Of a stretch of DNA of 64,000 nucleotides, positions 50,999 to 58,975 are shown one piece after another (positions within the stretch are counted from its first letter, which is position 1; each line of letters begins with the position of its first letter). This DNA comes from Clostridia bacterium (GTDB lineage: Bacteria; Bacillota; Clostridia; Christensenellales; Borkfalkiaceae): the NCBI GenBank assembly GCA_029066845.1, contig JAIEFR010000004.1, positions 65,431 through 129,430 on the forward strand. The letters run 5' to 3'. Position numbers and translations under genes: made by a program. The notes below the pieces were generated by a model, which did no database searches, was not told where the DNA came from, and saw nothing but the letters and a program-made list of their open reading frames with translations.

Positions 50999-51913
50999 AT
51001 GGAAAACGTACAATTCCGCAGACAGCTTCCCCTCGGCGCGAAGGCGGGGGGACTGGCGTTTACCTCAGCCGTCGGGTTCAATTTATTTATTAGCTTGTTC
51101 GCAGGAGTAATAATTGCAATTTTCTCGCTGTCGGGAACCGAAGCGGAAAGCTATATTGCGCTGCTCACTTCGCCGATTGCAATAGCAATAGTTTTAACTC
51201 TCGCGCTCACGGTGGCAAAGCAGCCTGCAAAAAAGCTTCTGCCGGTTAAAACGCACCCCAAATACTATTTAATCGGCATTTTAATAGTCTTCGGCGCGCT
51301 GTTCTCATTGAGCCAGGTAAACGAGTATATAATTCAGCTTTTCGAGCTTATGGGCTATCAGCGCAGGGCAAGCTTCGTGCCCGACGTTACGGGCTGGAAG
51401 GTCGTGCCAGTGCTCATAGTCGTCGCGGTTATTCCCGCGTTTATGGAAGAAATTCTTTTCCGCGGCATAATCTTAAACAATGCGGAAGAGGAGCTTGGTA
51501 CCGTGCGCGTGGTGCTCATTTCGGGCTTCTGCTTTTCGCTCTATCACGGCTCGGTGGAACAGACGGTTTACCAGTTCATAATCGGCTGTCTGTTCGGTTT
51601 CCTGGCGGTGCGCTCGCGATCGCTCGGTCCCGTAATTTTGATACACTTTATCAACAACGCGCTCATAATAATTATGCTTGCTTGCGGCGCTTACGACGAA
51701 GCCGGCGAACTGATTATATCCAAGGGCGGCGCAATTGCGTTGTACGTGGTCAGCGCGGCAAGCCTAATCGGCGGCGTGGTATGGCTTTTCCTCGACAGAA
51801 AACTTTTAAGACCGTGCAAGAAGGGCGGCGTTAAAACCTTCTTCATATTCGCCGCAATCGGCATAGGCGTGCAGGCGGCGCTTTGGATAGCGGGGTTGTT
51901 TGTCAATGGTTAA
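50999..51913 (+). CDS. CPBP-family intramembrane metalloprotease
   Basis: A 304-residue protein with about eight membrane segments and the CPBP (CAAX protease) motifs FMEEILFRGII (motif 1, EExxxR), FCFSLYHGSVEQTVYQF (motif 2, His) and LIHFINNALI (motif 3, HxxxN). Members cleave within the membrane; in Firmicutes many confer bacteriocin immunity or process signals. No bacteriocin gene is nearby. It overlaps rlmH by eight bases. The leader is predicted absent. Confidence 0.9.
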   Translation: MENVQFRRQLPLGAKAGGLAFTSAVGFNLFISLFAGVIIAIFSLSGTEAESYIALLTSPIAIAIVLTLALTVAKQPAKKLLPVKTHPKYYLIGILIVFGALFSLSQVNEYIIQLFELMGYQRRASFVPDVTGWKVVPVLIVVAVIPAFMEEILFRGIILNNAEEELGTVRVVLISGFCFSLYHGSVEQTVYQFIIGCLFGFLAVRSRSLGPVILIHFINNALIIIMLACGAYDEAGELIISKGGAIALYVVSAASLIGGVVWLFLDRKLLRPCKKGGVKTFFIFAAIGIGVQAALWIAGLFVNG

Positions 51914-52343
51914 AGTCAATATCGTCTGCGTGGGCAAGATAAAGGAAGATTATTTAAGGAACGCCTGCGCGGAATATATAAAACGCCTTTCGCGCTTCTG
52001 CAAGCTGGAAATCAAAGAGCTTGCGGAAGGCAGGTCTATAAAGGAAGAGGCTCCGTCAATACTCAACAGCGCAAAGGGCTACAAAATCGCGCTGTGCGTG
52101 GAGGGCGAAACGCTTTCCAGCCCGCAGCTTGCCGAGCGCGTAAAAAAGCTGACGGACAGGGGCGAGGAAATAACCTTTATAATCGGCTCCTCCTGCGGAC
52201 TGGACGACGCGGTCAAAAACGCCGCGGATTTGCGCCTTTCGTTTTCCCAGATGACCTTTCCGCACCAGCTTATGCGTGTAATACTTCTTGAGCAAATATA
52301 CCGCGCGTTTATGATAAACGCGGGCAGCGAATACCATAAATAA
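51906..52343 (+). CDS. rlmH: 23S rRNA pseudouridine methyltransferase RlmH
   Basis: The 145-residue SPOUT protein starts VKVNIVCVGKIKEDYLRNA and ends with FIIGSSCGLDDAVKNAADLR, FPHQLMRVILLEQIYRAF and GSEYHK, all diagnostic of RlmH. It methylates N3 of the pseudouridine at position 1915 in 23S rRNA. It is about 14 residues shorter than in Bacillus because of a shorter central loop. ATG 51906 is preferred to the upstream TTG. Confidence 0.93.
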   Translation: MVKVNIVCVGKIKEDYLRNACAEYIKRLSRFCKLEIKELAEGRSIKEEAPSILNSAKGYKIALCVEGETLSSPQLAERVKKLTDRGEEITFIIGSSCGLDDAVKNAADLRLSFSQMTFPHQLMRVILLEQIYRAFMINAGSEYHK

Positions 52344-52370
52344 ATCGCCCGCCGCGGCATACAATATTGT

Positions 52371-53102
52371 GTGTTATACCGCGAAATTTCAGACTTCTAC
52401 GTTTCCTACAAGGGCAAAAAGTGCGTCATCGGCTACACGCCGCAGGGCAGAAATATCTACGCCTTTCACGTCGGCGATGACTTCGGCAAACAGTTCATTG
52501 CCGTCTACGCCGTGCACGCGCGCGAGTTCATAACGGCACGCCTTGCAATCAGACACATAAAGGAGGGCGTCAAGGGCGGCGGTTGGATAATACCGCTGTT
52601 AAATCCCGACGGCGTTGCAATCTGCGAGCAGAAGCACCCTATGTGGAAAGCCAACGCGCGCGGTGTGGACCTTAACTGCAATTTCGACGCGGACTGGGGC
52701 ACGGGCAGACTCAACACCCGCACGCGCGGCGCGGAAAACTGCATAGGCGACTATCCGCTGTCGGAGTGCGAAAGTGCGGCGCTCGTCAAATTTACCCTGC
52801 GTGTAAAACCCTTCGTCACGCTCAGCTTCCACACTAAGGGCGGCGAAATCTACTGGGAATTCAACGGCGAGGGAGATATAAGTGGAGCGCAGATAATCGC
52901 CGAACACACGGGCTACAAGGTCAAAAAGATAGTGGGCAGCGCGGGCGGCTACAAGGACTGGTGCATACAAAAACTTGGCATACCCGCCTACACGGTGGAG
53001 TGCGGCGACGATAATCTCAGCCACCCCATACAGAGCCTGCGCTCAATAAGGGAGTGCTTCGGACTTTTAAAATATTTTACGGAACATTATGAAAGACAAT
53101 AA
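52371..53102 (+). CDS. M14-family zinc carboxypeptidase (murein peptide hydrolase-like)
   Basis: A 243-residue M14 peptidase domain: AVHAREFITARLA (Zn HxxE), the segment NPDGVAICEQKH with WKANARGVDLNCNFDADWG, SFHTKGGEIYWEF (third Zn His), and YTVECGDDNLSHP with the catalytic Glu. These match the gamma-D-glutamyl-meso-diaminopimelate peptidase group, which cuts cell-wall peptides. No signal peptide is present, so a cytoplasmic recycling role is more likely than wall lysis. GTG start; it overlaps tadA by 14 bases. Confidence 0.88.
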   Translation: MLYREISDFYVSYKGKKCVIGYTPQGRNIYAFHVGDDFGKQFIAVYAVHAREFITARLAIRHIKEGVKGGGWIIPLLNPDGVAICEQKHPMWKANARGVDLNCNFDADWGTGRLNTRTRGAENCIGDYPLSECESAALVKFTLRVKPFVTLSFHTKGGEIYWEFNGEGDISGAQIIAEHTGYKVKKIVGSAGGYKDWCIQKLGIPAYTVECGDDNLSHPIQSLRSIRECFGLLKYFTEHYERQ

Positions 53103-53544
53103 ATTTATGAAAAGCGCGTTAAAGTGCGCGGAGGCGGCTTTAAAGGAGGGCGAGGTGCCCATCGGCGCGGTAGTCGTGTGCGAGGGCAAAGTCATTGCGC
53201 GCGGACACAACCGCAGAACCAAAAGGCAGATAGCCACCGCCCACGCCGAAATCGAGGCGATAGAAAAGGCGTGCAAAAAACTCAAAAGCTGGCGTATTCC
53301 CGAGTGCGATTTATACGTGACGTTGGAGCCCTGTCCTATGTGTATGGGCGCGGCATTGAACGCGCGTATCCGCAAAATTTATTTCGGCGCGTACGAGGAT
53401 AAGGGGCGTTCGCTCACAAACGACATTGCCTCCGCAAATTTGCTCAACCACAAGATTGAAGTCGAGGGCGGAGTTATGGAGGAGGAGTGCCGCGGCATAC
53501 TTTCCCGTTTCTTCTCCGAAATGCGTACGCGCGAAAAGAAGTGA
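53089..53544 (+). CDS. tadA: tRNA-specific adenosine deaminase
   Basis: The 151-residue deaminase has the zinc motifs AHAEIEAIEKA (HAE) and TLEPCPMCMGAALNARI (PCxxC), with the catalytic Glu in HAE. It converts A34 to inosine in tRNA-Arg(ACG). It overlaps the end of the M14 gene. The gap after it (53545-53702) holds only the prs promoter; no SRP RNA, which sits beside tadA in Bacillus, was seen. Confidence 0.95.
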   Translation: MKDNKFMKSALKCAEAALKEGEVPIGAVVVCEGKVIARGHNRRTKRQIATAHAEIEAIEKACKKLKSWRIPECDLYVTLEPCPMCMGAALNARIRKIYFGAYEDKGRSLTNDIASANLLNHKIEVEGGVMEEECRGILSRFFSEMRTREKK

Positions 53545-53607
53545 AATTTTCACACAAAAGTTACTTTCTAACATTTTAAAACTCATAATTTTTTGTGAGC
53601 GTATCGT

Positions 53608-53636
53608 TTGACTTTAATTGTGCAACACAGTAAAAT
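53608..53636 (+). promoter_or_regulatory. Promoter of prs
   Basis: TTGACT (53608-53613), 17 bp, TAAAAT (53631-53636). A GGAGG site at about 53690 precedes the ATG. Confidence 0.8.
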
Positions 53637-53702
53637 TGAATATGTTGATAAGGCGGCAAAGCTTTATAAATTTATACAAAAGAATAACGGAGGCAAAACC
53701 AG

Positions 53703-54650
53703 ATGATTAACCACGGCAACGAAATCAAGATTTTTTCGGGCAATTCCAACAGACCTTTGGCAGAAGCAATTGCAAAGCAACTCAACACCACGCTCGGCGA
53801 AATGGAGGTAACGCACTTCTCCGACGGCGAAATCTACGTTCGCTTTGACGAAACCGTTCGCGGCAAGGACGTTTTCCTTATTCAGTCTACGAGCTATCCC
53901 GTCAACAACAACCTTATGGAGCTGCTCATTATGATTGACGCGGCAAAGCGCGCAAGCGCAGGCCGTATCACCGCGGTTATTCCCTATTTCGGCTATGCCC
54001 GTCAGGACAGAAAGGCGCGCTCGCGCGAGCCTATCACCGCAAAGCTGGTTGCAAACCTTTTAACCAGCGCGGGTGCGGACAGAATTTTAACTATGGATTT
54101 GCACTGCCTGCAGATTCAGGGCTTCTTCGATATTCCTCTGGACAACCTTGTCGGAGGTCCCACGCTGTACAACCACTTCAAACCCAAGGTGGACGAGGAC
54201 TTCGTAGTCGTTTCCCCCGACATCGGTTCGGTAGGCAGGGCAAGAAAGGTTGCGGCAAGAATGGACGCCAAAATGGCAATCATTGACAAGCGCCGTCCCA
54301 AGGCGAACGTTATGGAGGTTATGAACATAATCGGCGACGTTCAGGGCAAAAACTGTCTTATGGTTGACGATATGATCGATACCGCGGGCACGATAGTGCA
54401 GGGCGCAAAGGCGTTGAAGGAAGCGGGCGCAAAGGAAATTTACGCTTGCTGCTCGCACGGCGTTCTCTCCGGTCCCGCAATCGAAAGACTTGCGGCTTCG
54501 CCCATAACCGAGCTTGCAATGCTCGACACAATAAACATTCCGCAGGAGAAAATGCTTCCCATCTTCAAGATGATTTCCACGGCAACCATTTTCGCCAACG
54601 CGATAGAGAACGTCTATATGGACAGACCGATGTCCAAGATTTACGACTAA
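53703..54650 (+). CDS. prs: Ribose-phosphate pyrophosphokinase
   Basis: A 315-residue PRPP synthetase with the substrate loop FGYARQDRKARSREPI, the segment TMDLHCLQIQGFFDIP and the PRPP-binding motif CLMVDDMIDTAGTI. It makes PRPP from ribose 5-phosphate and ATP for nucleotides, His and Trp. In Bacillus it precedes ctc and pth; here pth follows without ctc. Confidence 0.97.
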   Translation: MINHGNEIKIFSGNSNRPLAEAIAKQLNTTLGEMEVTHFSDGEIYVRFDETVRGKDVFLIQSTSYPVNNNLMELLIMIDAAKRASAGRITAVIPYFGYARQDRKARSREPITAKLVANLLTSAGADRILTMDLHCLQIQGFFDIPLDNLVGGPTLYNHFKPKVDEDFVVVSPDIGSVGRARKVAARMDAKMAIIDKRRPKANVMEVMNIIGDVQGKNCLMVDDMIDTAGTIVQGAKALKEAGAKEIYACCSHGVLSGPAIERLAASPITELAMLDTINIPQEKMLPIFKMISTATIFANAIENVYMDRPMSKIYD

Positions 54651-54687
54651 ATCACTTCTCTGTTTATAAGCCACGCAATACTGTGTC

Positions 54688-54748
54688 GCGCTGCGGCAAC
54701 CCTCAGTCATTTACTTCATTGTAAACTCCTTCGGGTTTTCCTCGCGCT
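54688..54748. repeat. Imperfect extragenic palindrome after prs
   Basis: aaccc (54698-54702) with gggtt (54733-54737), tttac with gtaaa around a ttcatt loop, and an imperfect outer gcgc arm form a long hairpin with no T run. Its minus strand reads gaaggagtttacaatgaag, like a ribosome site and start codon followed at once by a stop. No second copy occurs in the window. Confidence 0.45.
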
Positions 54749-54795
54749 CCTTGTCTTGCTTGCTTCTAACCAGAGGGACTTGCATAGAGATCTCA

Positions 54796-54830
54796 AAAGC
54801 CACAGCGCTGAGCCGTGGCTTTAATTTTCT
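54796..54830 (+). terminator. Intrinsic terminator between prs and pth
   Basis: aaagccac (54796-54803) pairs with gtggcttt (54815-54822), then aattttct. Confidence 0.7.
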
Positions 54831-54845
54831 AAGGAGGTACGCCTT

Positions 54846-55409
54846 ACGTTTATAATAGTCGGGCTCGGCAACCCCGAGCAAAAGTATTTTAAAACATTTC
54901 ACAATATGGGCTACCTCGCGGTCGGCGACGCGGCGAATATGCTGGGCGTCAAGTTCAAAAAGAGGGAGTGCGAGGCGCTCACCGCCGAAGCGCATATAAA
55001 CGGCGAAAAGGTCATTCTCGCACAGCCGCTCACATATATGAACAATTCGGGCAGGGCGGTAAAGCAGCTGCTTGCCAAGTACAAGGCGTCGCCCGACGAG
55101 CTTGTCATTCTGTACGACGACTACGACATACCCAAGGGCAAAATACGCATCCGCCCCGACGGCAGCGCAGGCACGCACAACGGTATGCGCTCGGTAATTG
55201 CGGAAATCGGCACGGCGGCGTTCAAGCGCATTCGCATAGGCATACGCGACCCCGAAATAAATATTCCCATTATCGACTACGTGCTTTCCAACGTCCGCGC
55301 GGAGGACTACGAGCTGTTCATTTCAGCCTGCTCGCGCGCGGCGGAAGCGGCTGTTGCGCTTGCCAAAGGCGCCCCCTGCGAAAGGGTGATGACCGACTTC
55401 AACGGCTGA
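54846..55409 (+). CDS. pth: Peptidyl-tRNA hydrolase, probable ACG start
   Basis: From ACG 54846 the 187-residue protein reads FIIVGLGNPEQKYFKTFHNMGY, here given as FIIVGLGNPEQKYF then KTFHNMGY, with the catalytic His in HNMG, then PLTYMNNSGRAV and YDDYDIPKGKIRIR. These are all Pth motifs, and the length equals the Bacillus enzyme. The first ATG in frame (54906) would delete the catalytic His and the first strand. An ideal AAGGAGG lies at 54831-54837, eight bases before ACG. So initiation at ACG, or an ATG-to-ACG change in this copy, is the simplest reading. Pth recycles peptidyl-tRNA. It precedes mfd as in Bacillus. Confidence 0.85.
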   Translation, partial: TFIIVGLGNPEQKYFKTFHNMGYLAVGDAANMLGVKFKKRECEALTAEAHINGEKVILAQPLTYMNNSGRAVKQLLAKYKASPDELVILYDDYDIPKGKIRIRPDGSAGTHNGMRSVIAEIGTAAFKRIRIGIRDPEINIPIIDYVLSNVRAEDYELFISACSRAAEAAVALAKGAPCERVMTDFNG

Positions 55410-55461
55410 TTTAACCAAACTACACTTACCCGTTTCAAATGCGGCAAAACGGAGAATTCGG

Positions 55462-58400
55462 GTGAAAAACTTTTTCAGTTCCGAAAATTTAAAAGGGGAC
55501 TACCCCGCAATAGCAAACGACCTCCGCCTCGGTGCTCCGACGGCGGTTTTCGGCGTTGCCGACAGCCGCAAATATCTAACGGCAAGCGTAATAGAACGCC
55601 CTGTTCTGTATATCGCGGCGGACGCGGTTTCGGCGGGCAAAGCGTATGAAGCGATAAAGGTTTTGTCGGGCAAAAAGTGCGCTTATCTTTCCGCCAAGGA
55701 CGACGTTCTTTTATACAAGACGGCGGTTTCCAAGGACGCGCTTTTCCGCAGAATAGAGGGCATTTGCGGACTTTTATCGGGTGCGGAAGTGGTGGTGTGC
55801 GACGTGGAGGCGGCGCTGCAACTCGTGCCCGCAACCCTGCCGCAGATAACGCTTAAAGTCGATTGCGAATACGACTACGCGGCGTTGCCCGCGCTGCTCG
55901 TGCAGATGGGCTACGTGCGCGAATATTCGGTGGAGAGCAAGGGCGCGTTTGCCGTGCGCGGCGACATAATAGACATATATCCCGTCACGGCGGAAAACCC
56001 TGTCCGCATTGACTTTTTCGGCGACACGGTGGAGCGCATACGCCCCTACGATTTCGTCAGCGGCGACAGGCTGGAGGAGGTGAGGGAGCTAACTCTTGCG
56101 CCTGCAACCGACTGCCTTATAGACGACGGCGAAGTCAATCAAATTATAGCCGCTCTCAACCGCAGTCTGAAGGAGTGCAAAAGCCAGGCGGCGTACAGCC
56201 GTCTGAACACCATATGCGGCGAAATAAGCAACAGCCTTGCCGCGGGCACACCCTTTGCGGGGCAGGATTTTCTCTTTCCCGTGCTGTCCTGCGCGCGCAC
56301 CGTTTTCGACCTTTTGCCCGAAAATACGGCTATCGTTTTCGACGAGTGCAAGGCGGTTTCGGACAGACTGAGAGCTGTGTTGAAAGAGCACGAGGAAAGA
56401 TTTAAGGATCTGTCGGAAGGCGGCGAGGTGTGCGGCTTTTCCAGGCAGCAGCTTTTAAGCGAGGAGGAATTTTTAAATGGAGTATCGCGCTACCTCAACG
56501 TTGCGCTTCAGACCTTCACAACCGACCTCAGATTTTTCCGTCCGTTAAAGACCTACAACCTTCACTCGGTGCCGTCGCCCACCTATCTCAACAACGTGCC
56601 CGCGCTGTGCGACGACGTAAAGAGGTGGCTGTCCGGCGGATACAGAATTCTGATATTTTCGGGCGGTGTAAAGCGTTATGAAAAGATTTGCGAAGTACTA
56701 CACGACGCATACATCGGGGTAAATCCCGTTCCGTACAGCCTTTCCGCGCTCAAAGACGTAGCCGTAAGCTCGGATAATCTCGACAAGGGCTTCATTCTGC
56801 ACGAGGCAAAGCTTGCCGTTATCGGCAGCGGAGATATATTCACCAAGCCCGTGCAAAAGCGCATAAAGAAGCGCAGAGGCGATATGTTCGCCGCGCCGGA
56901 GATAGGCGACTATGCCGTTCACGAAAAGCACGGCGTAGGCAAAATCACGGGCACCAAAAAGATTGAAACGACCGACGGCATAAAGGAATACGTAGCCATA
57001 GAATACCGCGGCGGCGACGTTTTGTACGTCCCCGTCGAGCAGATGGATATTCTCTCCAAGTACGTCGGCGACGGCAATCCCACGCTCTCCAAAATAGGCG
57101 GCGCGGAGTTCGAAAAGGTAAAGGAGCGCGTGCGCGCTTCCATCAAAAAGCTGGCGTTCGACTTAAAGCTTCTGTACGCCGAAAGGGGCGAGAAACGCGG
57201 CTACCGCTTCCCCGAAAACGCCGTTATGATGGAGGAGTTCGAAAACGCCTTTATCTACGAGGAAACCGCCGACCAGCTCACCTGCATTGAGGAAATCAAG
57301 GCGGATATGTGCTCGGAAAAAGTGATGGACAGACTGCTGTGCGGTGACGTCGGTTACGGCAAAACGGAGGTTGCTTTCCGCGCAATCTATCTGTGCGTTC
57401 TCGGCGGCAAGCAGGCGGCTCTGATGTGCCCCAGCACCATACTTTCCGAACAGCACTACAACACCGCGTGCGAGCGGTTCAAAGAGTTCGGCGTGCGCGT
57501 CGAAAAGCTCAACCGCTTCAAGACACCCAAGCAGCAGGAGCAGACAATAGAGGCGCTCAAAAGGGGAGAAATCGACCTAATAATAGGCACTCACCGCCTG
57601 CTTTCAAACGACGTACAATTCAAGGATCTGGGGCTTTTGGTTCTCGACGAAGAACAGCGCTTCGGCGTGGAGCACAAGGAAAAAATCAAGCACATAAAAT
57701 CGGACGTGGACTGCCTGACTATGACGGCGACGCCCATACCGCGCACCCTGCATATGTCGCTTGCGGGCATCAGGGATATAAGCACCATAACCACCGCGCC
57801 CACGCGCAGACTGCCCGTCCAGACCTACGTAGTAGAGGAAACCGAAACGCTGATACGCGACGCCGTCGTGCGCGAGATTACGCGCGGCGGACAGGTGTTC
57901 ATACTCTATAACAGGGTGGAAACAATCTCGCAGTTCGCGGGCAATATCTGCCGCATCATTCCCGAGGCGAACGTCACCTACGCCCACGGCAGAATGGACA
58001 AGAATATTCTGGAAAACAACGTTTTCTCTTTCTATCGCGGCGAAAAGAACGTGCTGGTCACGACCACCATAATCGAAAACGGCATAGACCTTCCCAACGC
58101 CAACACGATAATCGTTATCGACGCCGATCGCCTGGGCATTTCCCAGCTCTATCAGCTGCGCGGCAGAGTGGGCAGGGGCGCGCGCCTTGCGCAGGCGTAC
58201 TTCACTTTCAAGCCCGAAAAGGTTATGACGTCGGACGCCGCCGAAAGGCTGAAAGCCATAATGCAGTTCACCGAGCTGGGCTCGGGCTTCAAGATTGCAA
58301 TGCGCGACCTCGAAATCAGGGGCGCGGGCAACGTGCTGGGCGCGGAACAGCACGGTCATATGGATAAGGTCGGCTACGAGCTGTATTCCAAACTCCTCAA

Positions 58401-58878
58401 AGAGGAGCTCACGGGCGAACAGCTTTCCACCGAGCTCGACGTTCACGCCACCGCGTACATTCCCGAAGCGTACATCGAAAGCAGTGCGGGCAGAATGGAC
58501 TGCTACAAACAGATTGCCGAAATACGCTCGGTGGACGACTACAAGCGCGTCTGCCGCTCGGTCGAGGAGAATTACGGACCGATGCCCGACGAGGTTTTAA
58601 ACCTTCTGATAATCGCCGTGCTCAAATCGTACGCGGCGCAGTTCAACGTCAAAAAAATCACCGTGGACGGGCAGGGCGGCGTGCTCGAACTGCCGTCGGT
58701 CAATAGCTTAAAGGACAAAAGGCTGTCCGCCGCGCTGGACAAATACGCTGGCGGCGTAAAGCTTGCAATGGCAAAGGTGGTGCAGATAGTGTTCGCACCG
58801 CAGCAGTCGCAGACCAAAACGATGCTCGCGATGACCAAATTTCTCAAATTTGCGGCAAGTTTTGCGCAAAATGGTTGA
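55462..58878 (+). CDS. mfd: Transcription-repair coupling factor Mfd
   Basis: The 1138-residue protein has a UvrB-like N-terminal module, the RNA-polymerase-interaction domain (IGDYAVHEKHGVGKITG, YVAIEYRGGDVLYVPV), the RecG-like translocase with Walker A CGDVGYGKTEVAFRA and DEEQRFG, the helicase motif QLRGRVGRGARLAQAYF and the C-terminal TRCF domain. It removes stalled polymerase and recruits UvrA. GTG start with a GGAG site. Confidence 0.97.
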   Translation: MKNFFSSENLKGDYPAIANDLRLGAPTAVFGVADSRKYLTASVIERPVLYIAADAVSAGKAYEAIKVLSGKKCAYLSAKDDVLLYKTAVSKDALFRRIEGICGLLSGAEVVVCDVEAALQLVPATLPQITLKVDCEYDYAALPALLVQMGYVREYSVESKGAFAVRGDIIDIYPVTAENPVRIDFFGDTVERIRPYDFVSGDRLEEVRELTLAPATDCLIDDGEVNQIIAALNRSLKECKSQAAYSRLNTICGEISNSLAAGTPFAGQDFLFPVLSCARTVFDLLPENTAIVFDECKAVSDRLRAVLKEHEERFKDLSEGGEVCGFSRQQLLSEEEFLNGVSRYLNVALQTFTTDLRFFRPLKTYNLHSVPSPTYLNNVPALCDDVKRWLSGGYRILIFSGGVKRYEKICEVLHDAYIGVNPVPYSLSALKDVAVSSDNLDKGFILHEAKLAVIGSGDIFTKPVQKRIKKRRGDMFAAPEIGDYAVHEKHGVGKITGTKKIETTDGIKEYVAIEYRGGDVLYVPVEQMDILSKYVGDGNPTLSKIGGAEFEKVKERVRASIKKLAFDLKLLYAERGEKRGYRFPENAVMMEEFENAFIYEETADQLTCIEEIKADMCSEKVMDRLLCGDVGYGKTEVAFRAIYLCVLGGKQAALMCPSTILSEQHYNTACERFKEFGVRVEKLNRFKTPKQQEQTIEALKRGEIDLIIGTHRLLSNDVQFKDLGLLVLDEEQRFGVEHKEKIKHIKSDVDCLTMTATPIPRTLHMSLAGIRDISTITTAPTRRLPVQTYVVEETETLIRDAVVREITRGGQVFILYNRVETISQFAGNICRIIPEANVTYAHGRMDKNILENNVFSFYRGEKNVLVTTTIIENGIDLPNANTIIVIDADRLGISQLYQLRGRVGRGARLAQAYFTFKPEKVMTSDAAERLKAIMQFTELGSGFKIAMRDLEIRGAGNVLGAEQHGHMDKVGYELYSKLLKEELTGEQLSTELDVHATAYIPEAYIESSAGRMDCYKQIAEIRSVDDYKRVCRSVEENYGPMPDEVLNLLIIAVLKSYAAQFNVKKITVDGQGGVLELPSVNSLKDKRLSAALDKYAGGVKLAMAKVVQIVFAPQQSQTKTMLAMTKFLKFAASFAQNG

Positions 58879-58885
58879 AAATTAT

Positions 58886-58914
58886 TTGTCAACGGCGATT
58901 TAATATTATATAAT
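58886..58914 (+). promoter_or_regulatory. Promoter of the PrsA-like lipoprotein gene
   Basis: TTGTCA (58886-58891), 17 bp, TATAAT (58909-58914). The 61-base leader holds two small hairpins before the ATG and a purine-rich agggagaga stretch. Confidence 0.8.
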
Positions 58915-58975
58915 TGATAAGAACGCTTTTATTTAAAGCGGACACCCTGACTTTTAGGGAGAGATAGATCGGATT

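Noticed and set aside
53545..53702. SRP RNA or tRNA beside tadA
   Set aside because: No conserved SRP loop or tRNA arms are present; only the prs promoter is seen.
54087..54710. 207-codon minus-strand frame over prs
   Set aside because: It is antisense to a highly conserved gene and has no recognisable domain.
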